Notes under the pieces: model-generated | What the model was told of the DNA's origin: nothing | What the model saw: only the letters and a program-made list of their open reading frames with translations | The model's database searches: none | Shown here: positions 18,404-26,069 of the stretch, in pieces | Numbering within the stretch: position 1 is the first letter of the stretch | How the letters are laid out: each line of letters begins with the position of its first letter | Assembly: GCA_963829085.1 (NCBI GenBank) | Contig: CAWHHJ010000004.1 | Span: 186,001 to 250,000 of the forward strand | Reading direction: 5' to 3' | Length of the DNA: 64,000 bases | Origin: PALSA-1004 sp963829085 | GTDB taxonomy: Bacteria > Pseudomonadota > Gammaproteobacteria > Burkholderiales > SG8-41 | Translations under genes and position numbers: made by a program

Positions 18404-18479
18404 TGGTAGGGCGTCACGGGATCGAACCGTGGACCTACGGATTAAGAGTCCGCTGCTCTACCAGCTGAGCTAACGCCCC
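18404..18479 (-). tRNA. tRNA-Lys (anticodon CTT), CCA encoded
   Basis: The minus strand folds as a standard 76-base tRNA: acceptor GGGGCGT with ACGCCCT (one G-T pair at the end), D arm with GCTCAGCTGGTAGAGC, anticodon stem CGGA/TCCG with loop CTCTTAA (anticodon CTT), and T arm with CACGGTTCGATCCCGTG. CCA is genomically encoded at 18406-18404. Its 3' half is the target of the duplication at 16562. It lies 35 bases downstream of pcm on the same strand. Confidence 0.96.
18407..18449 (-). repeat. tRNA-Lys 3' half, second copy of the att-like repeat
   Basis: The intact-tRNA copy of the 43-base repeat described at 16562. The two copies define a 1.8 kb segment on the 3' side of the tRNA gene. Confidence 0.85.
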
Positions 18480-18514
18480 ATGCAACTGATGACGATTTTA
18501 CCGCGCAAGAAAAC

Positions 18515-19267
18515 TCATCGCTTATCGCGCGTCAACGGCACAAAACGCACGGGCAACGTATTGCGTGTTGTTGTCTTGCCGTTGAGATCCTTCGAAATCA
18601 CGAGCAAATCCTGGCCGATCCATTGCGGTCCGACGGGAATCAAAAGCTTGCCGCCGGGTTTGAGCTGAGTGATAAGCGCAGGCGGGACTTCTGCTGCGCC
18701 CGCCGTCACAATGATGGCGTCAAACGGGGCCTGCTCAGGCCAGCCCTGATAACCGTCGCCACTGCGCGTGACGATATTGCGATATCCCAACGCCGCAAGT
18801 CGCTCTGCGGCGAGCTTTGCTAACGGTTCCACAATTTCAATCGTATAGACTTCACGCGCGATCTGCGCGAGCACCGCAGCCTGGTAGCCGCAACCGGTAC
18901 CGACTTCAAGCACTTTATGCGCAGGCTTGAGATCCAAAAGATCGGTCATTAGCGCCACAATGAAAGGCTGGGATATCGTCTGTCCGAGACCGATCGGAAG
19001 CGCGCGATCGTCATACGCGTATGACTCCTGAGCCTCGGGCACGAAGCGATGACGCGGCACGCTTTTCATCGCCGCCATTACACGGTCGCTCAGACGTTCA
19101 CGCCCCGTCTCAACGCGCGTCGCGCGCGTGTGAGCAATAATATCTTCGAGCATGCCGTCGAGCTGAGCGCTGTAACGGTCCTGCTGCCCGGAAGCGAAGC
19201 CGGTGCCAAACAAAGAAAATGCCAAGGCGAGCACCCCGACACGAACGCTGAGAAATTGATTCAGCAT
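18515..19267 (-). CDS. pcm: Protein-L-isoaspartate O-methyltransferase with exported N-terminus
   Basis: 250 residues. Uses S-adenosylmethionine to methylate L-isoaspartyl residues in damaged proteins, starting their repair. Landmarks: VPRHRFVPEAQESYAYDDRA, LPIGLGQTISQPFIVALMTD, the SAM motif VLEVGTGCGYQAAVLAQ, and FDAIIVTAGAAEVPPALITQ followed by LKPGGKLLIPVG. The first 27 residues form a signal-like leader (VGVLALAFSLFGTGFASGQ), so this copy probably acts outside the cytoplasm, unlike the classic enzyme. Same strand as the hemD-like gene, 33 bases downstream of it. Confidence 0.95.
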   Translation of the reverse strand: MLNQFLSVRVGVLALAFSLFGTGFASGQQDRYSAQLDGMLEDIIAHTRATRVETGRERLSDRVMAAMKSVPRHRFVPEAQESYAYDDRALPIGLGQTISQPFIVALMTDLLDLKPAHKVLEVGTGCGYQAAVLAQIAREVYTIEIVEPLAKLAAERLAALGYRNIVTRSGDGYQGWPEQAPFDAIIVTAGAAEVPPALITQLKPGGKLLIPVGPQWIGQDLLVISKDLNGKTTTRNTLPVRFVPLTRDKR

Positions 19268-19300
19268 ACGCGCATTTCGAGCCCCGACAAGGGATGTGAA

Positions 19301-20104
19301 TCAGCGCAGCCCGTCGGACAAAGCCTTATCGACCGCCTCGATCAGCGGCCCGAGCTTCGGCGGACTCGCCTCCACGTCGACGCGGACACCATGGCGCTTC
19401 AAAGCCGCGCTGCAAACAGGCCCGACCGAAGCGACCAGCGTCGTATTGAGCTCGGCACTCAAATCGGCGGTGCGGCCTTGTGCAAACGAGAAAAGATTGT
19501 CAGCTTGGGATGCGCTGGTAAATACCACGCTTGCAACGGTGTGTTGACTAAGCGCCGCGAGTAACGCCTCGAGCGGAGCGGTGTCCTGCGGCATACTCCA
19601 TCGATAAGTCGGAATCTCAATTACGGTGGCGCCACGTTGCTGCAATCCGCGCTCCAGCTCTGTATTAGTTGCGCCATATCGCTGCACGACGACGCGTTGA
19701 GCTTTCAAATCGAGCGCCTGCAATTCCCGCAATGTCTCAACCGTTGTGTACGGATCCGGAACATTGACATCGATACGCACGCCGCGCCCGCGCAAGGCGC
19801 CAGTAGGCTTGGGGCCGCGCGCTACCACCGTCGTCGCAGCCAGCAGCGTTAACAGTGTCGGCGTCAGGTCTAGATCATCAGTCGCTTTGAAAAGCGCGCG
19901 AGTGCCAACGCCTGTCTGGAAGACCGCAGCCTTGACGGGCATTGATCGCCAATCACGCAAAAGGTCCGAGATCTGCTCCGGATGCACGTCCAGCACTTCG
20001 GTAAGCGCAGGCGCATGCAGCGGTTTGCCGCCGCGCTTTGCAATCAGCTCGGCGACTTGCGTGCCCAGACGGCTTTCGAGAATGGCGACAGTCTCACCGT
20101 TCAT
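19301..20104 (-). CDS. hemD: Uroporphyrinogen-III synthase family protein
   Basis: 267 residues with the two-lobed HemD layout: N-terminal AILESRLGTQVAELIAKRGG and AVFQTGVGTRALFKA, a middle VVARGPKPTGALRGRGV (the usual 'GPKT..AL...G'), and a C-terminal lobe with VVVQRYGATNTELERGLQQRG, VVFTSASQADNLFSF and VASVGPVCSAALKRHGV. HemD closes hydroxymethylbilane to uroporphyrinogen III in haem synthesis. It is not beside hemC as in many proteobacteria but between ilvD-like and pcm genes, so it may be an auxiliary paralogue. Confidence 0.85.
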   Translation of the reverse strand: MNGETVAILESRLGTQVAELIAKRGGKPLHAPALTEVLDVHPEQISDLLRDWRSMPVKAAVFQTGVGTRALFKATDDLDLTPTLLTLLAATTVVARGPKPTGALRGRGVRIDVNVPDPYTTVETLRELQALDLKAQRVVVQRYGATNTELERGLQQRGATVIEIPTYRWSMPQDTAPLEALLAALSQHTVASVVFTSASQADNLFSFAQGRTADLSAELNTTLVASVGPVCSAALKRHGVRVDVEASPPKLGPLIEAVDKALSDGLR

Positions 20105-20128
20105 TTGCCGGCTCTTCGACTACGCTAG

Positions 20129-21862
20129 TCAGCGCCCAACGGGCGTCTTGGCAGTAACCGGCGGCGCCGCAAATTCGAAATCGCAGCCGCGATCGGCTTG
20201 CTGCACGCTCTCGAGAAATAATTTCCGGTAACCGCGGTTGTCCCCCGCGCGCTGTTTCGGCGCTTTCCATTTTTTACGGCGCGCGGCGAACTCTTCATCG
20301 CTGACCAATAACTCCAGCTTGCGCTGCGCGACATCGAGCCTTATGCGATCGCCATCCTGCACGAGGGCAAGCGGGCCGCCGATCGCCGACTCCGGCGTGA
20401 TATGCAGGACGATGGAGCCGAATGCGGTGCCGCTCATGCGCGCGTCCGATATTCGCACCATATCCTTCACGCCTTGTTGCAAGAGCTTCTTTGGAATCGG
20501 GATATAGCCTGCTTCGGGCATGCCCGGCGCACCTTTCGGTCCTGCATTGCGTAAAACGAGTACATCGTCGGCGCTCACGTCGAGATCAGCCGAATCGATG
20601 CGCGCCGCAAGATCCTCGAGTGTATCGAAGACGACGGCGCGTCCTTCATGCTGCATCAACCGCGCGGTGGCGGCCGACTGCTTAACGATTGCGCCGCCGG
20701 GTGCGAGGTTGCCGCGCAGCACCGCCATGCCGCCTTCGCGAAATATCGGCTGCTTGAATGGCCGCACGACGTCCTGTGACATCGGCGTTGGTGGAGCCGC
20801 TTCGAGCTCCTCGCCGAGCGTGCGGCCGCTGATCGTCAACGCATCAAGATTAAGCAGCGGTTTAATTTCTCGCAGGATCGGCGCAAGTCCGCCGACGCGA
20901 TATAAGTCTTCCATGTAGTGCTGTCCCGTCGGCTTCAGATCGACCAGCACGGGTGTCTCCCGACCGATACGATCGAATGCTTCGAGGTCAAGCTCGATCC
21001 CGAGCCGTCCGGCCATCGCCGCGAAATGCACTATTGCATTTGTCGAGCCGCTGATTGCCAGCAACACGCGAAGAGCATTCTCAATGGCCGCAGGCGTCAT
21101 GATCTTCGACGGTATGAGACCTTCTTTGGCGATCGCCACCGCGCGCGCACCGGTTGCCTCCGCATTGCGTATACGGTCGGCCATGACCGCGGGAATCGCC
21201 GCGCCGCCCGGCAGCATCATGCCCATCGCTTCAGTGCACAACGCCATCGTGCTCGCGGTCCCCATCACCATACACGTCCCCGCCGTCGGCGCGAGTTTCT
21301 CATTTACTGCATTGATCTCGTGCTGATCAATTTCGCCGGCGCGAAAACGCCCCCAAAAACGGCGACAGTCTGTGCACGCGCCGAGCCGCTCACCTTTGTG
21401 ATTGCCCGTCAGCATCGGTCCTGTCACTAACATAATTGCGGGCACGTCGGCGCTCGCTGCGCCCATCAACAGCGCGGGTACGGTTTTGTCACAGCCGCCA
21501 ATCAGCACGGTCGAGTCGACCGGCTGTGCGCGTATCATTTCCTCGGTGTCCATCGCCATCAGATTGCGCAAGTACATGCTCGTCGGGTACGCAAACGACT
21601 CGTGCAACGTGATAACGGGAAACTCGACGGGTAGACCGCCCGCAAGCATGACGCCGCGCTTAACGGCTTCGATCAGCTCGGGAACTGTGCGGTGGCACGC
21701 ATTGAATCCGCTATACGTATTAGTGATGCCGACGATGGGGCGACTAAGCGCGTCGTCGGTGTATCCCATCGCCTTGATGAACGCAGTGCGCAGGAACAGA
21801 GAGAAATCTTCATCGCCATACGCAGTGAGCCCGCGGCGCATGCCACGCTTTGCTTTTGCCAT
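20129..21862 (-). CDS. IlvD/Edd family dehydratase (probable sugar-acid dehydratase)
   Basis: 577 residues. Fe-S enzyme that removes water from a 2,3-dihydroxy acid to give a 2-keto acid. Cluster and active-site regions: VLIGGCDKTVPALLMGAASA, ERLGACTDCRRFWGRFRAGE, APTAGTCMVMGTASTMA, and ISDARMSGTAFGSIVLHITP near the end. The length and ACTDCRRFW segment match the arabinonate/xylonate/gluconate-type branch better than branched-chain amino-acid IlvD. ATG 21862 chosen; the in-frame extension to 21919 lacks support. Divergent from the RraA-like gene, which would handle a downstream keto-acid aldol, so both may belong to one catabolic pathway. Confidence 0.9.
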   Translation of the reverse strand: MAKAKRGMRRGLTAYGDEDFSLFLRTAFIKAMGYTDDALSRPIVGITNTYSGFNACHRTVPELIEAVKRGVMLAGGLPVEFPVITLHESFAYPTSMYLRNLMAMDTEEMIRAQPVDSTVLIGGCDKTVPALLMGAASADVPAIMLVTGPMLTGNHKGERLGACTDCRRFWGRFRAGEIDQHEINAVNEKLAPTAGTCMVMGTASTMALCTEAMGMMLPGGAAIPAVMADRIRNAEATGARAVAIAKEGLIPSKIMTPAAIENALRVLLAISGSTNAIVHFAAMAGRLGIELDLEAFDRIGRETPVLVDLKPTGQHYMEDLYRVGGLAPILREIKPLLNLDALTISGRTLGEELEAAPPTPMSQDVVRPFKQPIFREGGMAVLRGNLAPGGAIVKQSAATARLMQHEGRAVVFDTLEDLAARIDSADLDVSADDVLVLRNAGPKGAPGMPEAGYIPIPKKLLQQGVKDMVRISDARMSGTAFGSIVLHITPESAIGGPLALVQDGDRIRLDVAQRKLELLVSDEEFAARRKKWKAPKQRAGDNRGYRKLFLESVQQADRGCDFEFAAPPVTAKTPVGR

Positions 21863-21974
21863 CGTCGTTCCGTGTGAAAAGTAGTGAGTCACGATAGCGA
21901 AACAGGCAAATTGACGCAACCGGAACGTGGCGCCTACAATCGCCGCTCTCTTTCGTTACGCACATTCGAGGCAA
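21863..21974. promoter_or_regulatory. Divergent promoter region between IlvD-like and RraA-like genes
   Basis: The 112-base gap separates two divergently read genes and must hold both start signals. No operator was recognised by eye. Confidence 0.4.
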
Positions 21975-22706
21975 ATGGCCGAAAAAAAACTGCTGGGTAG
22001 ATTGCCGCCCGAAGCCGTGCGCACGCGCACGCTGCCACGTCTGCCCGCGAACGTGATCGACGGGTTCAAAGCGCTCGTCGATCTCACCGGCACGATCTCG
22101 GATGCGTTTGACGAGCTCGGCATCGTCGGTGTCATTCCCGCATATCTGCTGCCGCCGGTAATTACGGGCGCACGCGTGGTTGGACCGGCGCTCACCGTGC
22201 GCAACATCGCGCATGCAACGCAGATCCACAAGGCAGCGCATGACAAGGCGAGCGGGCAGTGCGAGACCGAAGCTCACAATCTGGCGCAGCAAGGCGACGT
22301 GCTCGTCATCGAAGGCGTCATGGGTTGCTCCAACATGGGCGGCCAATCTGCGACGATCGGCCGGCGTGAAGGTGAAATCGGCGCCATCGTGGACGGCACG
22401 TTGCGCGATCCGGAGCAATATCGGGCAATGGGATGGCCGGTCTGGTGCCGCGGATTCACGCCGATCACCGGCAAATGGCGCATGCAAACGGTCGAGGTAA
22501 ACGGCACGGTGCAGATCGCTGGTATTGCGGTGCGGGCAGGCGATCTCGTCTGCGCAGATGAAGCCGGCGTTTGTTTTGTACCGTACACACACGCTCAAGC
22601 GGTGCTTGAAGCATCGCGTAAGATCGATGGCGGCGATACGAAGCGCAAAGCGGACATCGACAGCGGAGTGTCGCTCGCAGAAATCCTACAGCGCAAATAT
22701 AAGTGA
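21975..22706 (+). CDS. RraA-like aldolase/dimethylmenaquinone methyltransferase family protein
   Basis: 243 residues. The body IVGVIPAYLLPPVITGARVV, GDVLVIEGVMGCSNMGG, GAIVDGTLRDPEQYRAMGWP and VCADEAGVCFVPY matches the RraA-like fold. The Arg and Asp of DGTLRD correspond to the catalytic and metal-site residues of 4-hydroxy-4-methyl-2-oxoglutarate aldolases, which split such acids into pyruvate and another keto acid. The C-terminal extension (GDTKRKADIDSGVSLAEILQ) is typical of catabolic members, not of the RNase E inhibitor. ATG 21975 chosen over 21927. First gene of a run of plus-strand catabolic genes. Confidence 0.9.
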   Translation: MAEKKLLGRLPPEAVRTRTLPRLPANVIDGFKALVDLTGTISDAFDELGIVGVIPAYLLPPVITGARVVGPALTVRNIAHATQIHKAAHDKASGQCETEAHNLAQQGDVLVIEGVMGCSNMGGQSATIGRREGEIGAIVDGTLRDPEQYRAMGWPVWCRGFTPITGKWRMQTVEVNGTVQIAGIAVRAGDLVCADEAGVCFVPYTHAQAVLEASRKIDGGDTKRKADIDSGVSLAEILQRKYK

Positions 22707-22819
22707 GATTGCGCAGGGATGCACTGCATTAAGTAAGAAACAATCTTAACTTCGTCCTCTCGTCTTCTGCTTTTCCTGTCTGAACTCGTGACTGCCTTTC
22801 GAATGAACTGGAGCTTCGA

Positions 22820-24274
22820 TTGAAAGCGACTAACGTCATCGTCATTCTCTCCGACGAGCATAACAAGCGTGTCACCGGGTGCTACGGACATCCGATGATC
22901 AAGACACCGAATCTCGACAAGCTCGCAGCTCGCGGTACGCGCTTTACATCGGCGTATACGAACTGCCCGATCTGCGTGCCGGCGCGCGCGAGTTTCGCGA
23001 CCGGCCAGTACGTGCACAAGATCCGCTATTGGGACAATGCGATCGCCTATGACGGTAAAGTGCCCACATGGGGACACCGGCTGATGGAGCGCGGTCATCG
23101 CGTGACGTCGATCGGTAAGCTGCACTATCGGGATGGCGATCCGCGTCGCAATGGATTCGACGAAGAAATTCTGCCCATGCATATCGTCAACGGTGTCGGC
23201 GATCTGCTCGGACTTATTCGTAGCGAGCTACCGGTGCGGCAAGGCGCGAAGCGTCTCGGCCCGGAGGCCGGACGGGGTGAATCGGAATATACGAAGTACG
23301 ATCGCGACATTGCCGCGTCCACGCAGCAATGGCTCGAGAAGGAAGCACCGAAATACGGCGCCATGCCATGGGCGTTATATGTCGGCTTCGTCTCGCCGCA
23401 CTTCCCGCTCATCGCGCCGCCTCAGTTCTACGATATGTACGCGGATAAGGAAGTACCCTGGCCGCTCATGTACGATCACACCGAACGCCCGCGCCATCCA
23501 TTCATCGACGCAATGCGCAAGTGCATGTGCTTTGACGAAGAGTTCGATGCACCGATGGTGCGCCGTGCGATCACCGCTTACTTCGGCCTCACGTCATTTC
23601 TCGACGACAACATCGGCAAGATTCTGTCCACGCTCGAAACAACCGGTCTCGCCGCGAGCACGCGCGTCATCTACTCATCGGATCACGGCGACAATCTCGG
23701 GACACGCGGCATGTGGGGCAAGTCGACGCTGTATGAAGAGTCGGCAGGAATTCCGATGATCATGGCCGGACCCGACGTGCCGCAGGGCAACGTTTGCGAT
23801 GTGCCGGTAACCCTCGTCGATGCATTCCCGACGCTGATCGAAGGACTCGGCGCGAAGATGGATGCGCGCGATGTCGATCTGCCCGGTCATTCGCTGATCG
23901 ACATCGCGCAAGGCTATGTGCCGACGCGGACCATACTTTCCGAATATCACGCAGCGGGCGCGATGTGCGGCTCCTATATGATTCGCCACGGCAAGTACAA
24001 GTACATTTATTACGTCGGCTTGCCCCCGATGCTGTTCGATCTTGAAGCCGACCCTAATGAGCGCAATGACCTGGCTCCGCTCCCGGCGAATGCCGCGCTG
24101 TTGAAGGAGTGCGAGGCTGCATTGCGCAAGGTGGTCGATCCCGAAGCGGCCGATCGACTGGCGAAGGCCGATCAGGCGGCTCGCATCGCGGAGGTCGGTG
24201 GTGAAGACGCAATACTCAAGCGCGGCACGTTCCGTTATTCGCCGCCGCCCGGAGTTAAAGCTACGTTCTATTAG
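22820..24274 (+). CDS. Cytoplasmic type I sulfatase (formylglycine-dependent)
   Basis: 484 residues. Hydrolyses a sulfate ester using a formylglycine made from Cys52 in the motif CVPARASFATG (C-x-P-x-R). Metal ligands are at SDEHN near residue 12 and SSDHGDNLG in the second half; GMWGKSTLYEESAGIPMIMA is the usual follow-on. The ending has the choline-sulfatase-like MLFDLEADPNERNDL and a PPPGV tail. No signal peptide, so it acts in the cytoplasm after uptake. Start is TTG 22820 after CTGGAGC. It is a paralogue of the sulfatase at 26070. No formylglycine-generating enzyme is in the window. Confidence 0.93.
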   Translation: MKATNVIVILSDEHNKRVTGCYGHPMIKTPNLDKLAARGTRFTSAYTNCPICVPARASFATGQYVHKIRYWDNAIAYDGKVPTWGHRLMERGHRVTSIGKLHYRDGDPRRNGFDEEILPMHIVNGVGDLLGLIRSELPVRQGAKRLGPEAGRGESEYTKYDRDIAASTQQWLEKEAPKYGAMPWALYVGFVSPHFPLIAPPQFYDMYADKEVPWPLMYDHTERPRHPFIDAMRKCMCFDEEFDAPMVRRAITAYFGLTSFLDDNIGKILSTLETTGLAASTRVIYSSDHGDNLGTRGMWGKSTLYEESAGIPMIMAGPDVPQGNVCDVPVTLVDAFPTLIEGLGAKMDARDVDLPGHSLIDIAQGYVPTRTILSEYHAAGAMCGSYMIRHGKYKYIYYVGLPPMLFDLEADPNERNDLAPLPANAALLKECEAALRKVVDPEAADRLAKADQAARIAEVGGEDAILKRGTFRYSPPPGVKATFY

Positions 24275-24286
24275 AGGTCGACGGCA

Positions 24287-25063
24287 ATGATGTTTCCCGC
24301 CCGTATTTCGATTGTCACCTATAACATCTGGCTCACGGAGCGCTGGAAGCTGCGGTCGCCTGCACTACGAAAATTTCTGCAAGTGTTCGATCCCGACATT
24401 CTGTGCCTGCAGGAACTGCAGCCCGAATCGCGCGCTTTAATCGACGAGACGCTGACACAGCATCGTCGGGTCGATGACTCATTTCGCGGATGGACGACTG
24501 AAGGAAACATATACTGGCGCGATTCGCTCTTTGAACGCGTCGAGCACGGCGCCGAAGAGATCGGGTTCAAGAATGTCGACCGCCGATTGTTTTGGGTCCG
24601 CCTCAAAGTTCGCGCGATTGAACGCGAAATGCTGGTCTCAACGGCACACTTCACGAGCCAAAACCATGCGGCGGAGCGCGCGACCGGCCAATCGCCGCGC
24701 ATCAAAGAAGCACGCGGCGTAGTCAGTGCGCTGCAGCGTCTCAACAGATCCGGCGAGCCGGGTTTCTTCATGGGCGATCTCAACGACGCAGTGCATCCGC
24801 CGCGCATCTTGCATGAAGCGGGATACGTCAGTTGCTTTGCGTCGCTCGGCATCCAGAACCCGCCAACCCTGCACTGCTATCCGACCGCGAACATCCAGCC
24901 AGGGGAACGCATGGTCAATCACGGCATAGACTGGCTCGTCGCAAACTCGCATGCGCGCGCGGTATCGGCTGACGTGCCGCATTTCTACTTTGAGGATGCC
25001 GCGCCTTCAGATCACTGGCCGGTGCACGCCGTGTATGAGATTTCCGGTCGCACGCAAGCCTAA
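24287..25063 (+). CDS. Endonuclease/exonuclease/phosphatase (EEP) family hydrolase
   Basis: 258 residues. The fold motifs appear in order: TYNIW (metal-bridging Asn) near residue 11, ILCLQELQPE (metal Glu), STAHFTS, FFMGDLNDAVHPPR (catalytic Asp-x-Asn) and PSDHWPVHAVYE (Asp-His pair) at the end. Members cut phosphodiesters in nucleic acids or lipids. There is no signal peptide, and the position between a sulfatase and a Bug receptor, 12 bases after the former, points to a small-molecule phosphoester over DNA. The exact substrate is unknown. Confidence 0.9.
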   Translation: MMFPARISIVTYNIWLTERWKLRSPALRKFLQVFDPDILCLQELQPESRALIDETLTQHRRVDDSFRGWTTEGNIYWRDSLFERVEHGAEEIGFKNVDRRLFWVRLKVRAIEREMLVSTAHFTSQNHAAERATGQSPRIKEARGVVSALQRLNRSGEPGFFMGDLNDAVHPPRILHEAGYVSCFASLGIQNPPTLHCYPTANIQPGERMVNHGIDWLVANSHARAVSADVPHFYFEDAAPSDHWPVHAVYEISGRTQA

Positions 25064-25082
25064 TTGCGTGCGCCGGCGGCAT

Positions 25083-26051
25083 ATGTTCCGCTCGTTGCAG
25101 CGTCTGTGGTTGATACTGGCGGCCGCCGCGCCCATGGCGATTGCAGCAGACGCTTATCCGAATCGTCCGATACGCTTCATCGTACCGGGTGCGACCGGCA
25201 GTTCGCAGGATGTGCTGTCGCGCATCGTCGGCAACAAGCTTTCGCAACAGCTCGCGCAACAGGTGGTCGTGGACGTGCGAGCCGGCGCAAGCGGCCTCAT
25301 CGGCATTGAGCTTGGCAAGGCTGCCCCGCCCGACGGTTACACGATCATTGCAGCCACCTCGACATTATTCGCAGGTCTCCCGGCGCTCAAGCCGAAACTT
25401 TCGTACGATCCCGATCGCGATTTCTTGCCGCTTACGCGCATGGCCTGGGTGGCGAACGTCATGACGGTCAACGCGGGACTTGGTGTCGCGAGCGTCGCGG
25501 ATTTCGTGAAGCTCGCGCGCTCGAAGCCCGGTCAGTTGAATTACGGATCGGCAGGCAACGGCTCACCGGCGCACCTCGCGGGCGCGATGTTCGATGTCCT
25601 CGCCGACGTCAAAACAAATCATGTACCCTACAAAGGCGCCGCACAGGCATTGACCGATGTCCTCGGCGGACAATTGCAATATCTGATTACATCGCCGCTG
25701 GTCGCCATGCCGCACGCGAAAGGCGGCCGCCTGAGGGTATTAGCTACAACCGGTTCCAGGCGCGATCCGCTGATCCCCGAATTGCCGACAGTCGCTGAAA
25801 CGGTTGCCGGTTATGACATAACACAGTGGTGGGGCGTCGTCGTTCCCGCTCACACGCCTGCAACGCTGGTCACCCGGCTGCATGCTGAAATCGTGAAGGC
25901 ACTGCAGGCGCCCGACGTGCGGGACTTGATAGCAAAACAAGGGGCGAGTGTGCAGCCGGAATCACCGGCGCAGTTTGCTGCATTTATGCGCGAGGAACGT
26001 GTGCGCATCTCCAACCTGGGCAAAAAAGCGAACATTCACCTCGACGATTAG
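25083..26051 (+). CDS. Bug/TctC-family tripartite tricarboxylate receptor
   Basis: About 322 residues. Signal peptide LWLILAAAAPMAIAAD; family marks YPNRPIRFIVPGATGSSQDV (the loop has ATGSS where most have PPGGG), VVDVRAGASG, DGYTIIAATS, NHVPYKGAAQALTDVLGGQ and TQWWGVVVPAHTP. ATG 25083 is chosen as it directly opens the signal peptide. Lies 19 bases after the EEP gene and 18 before the second sulfatase, so almost surely in the same transcript; likely the receptor for the compound degraded by these enzymes. Confidence 0.94.
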   Translation: MFRSLQRLWLILAAAAPMAIAADAYPNRPIRFIVPGATGSSQDVLSRIVGNKLSQQLAQQVVVDVRAGASGLIGIELGKAAPPDGYTIIAATSTLFAGLPALKPKLSYDPDRDFLPLTRMAWVANVMTVNAGLGVASVADFVKLARSKPGQLNYGSAGNGSPAHLAGAMFDVLADVKTNHVPYKGAAQALTDVLGGQLQYLITSPLVAMPHAKGGRLRVLATTGSRRDPLIPELPTVAETVAGYDITQWWGVVVPAHTPATLVTRLHAEIVKALQAPDVRDLIAKQGASVQPESPAQFAAFMREERVRISNLGKKANIHLDD

Positions 26052-26069
26052 CGATAAAGAGAAGACCGC

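Noticed and set aside
17965..18468. 167-codon plus-strand frame running into the tRNA region
   Set aside because: Antisense to tRNA-Lys at its end and lacks any recognisable content.
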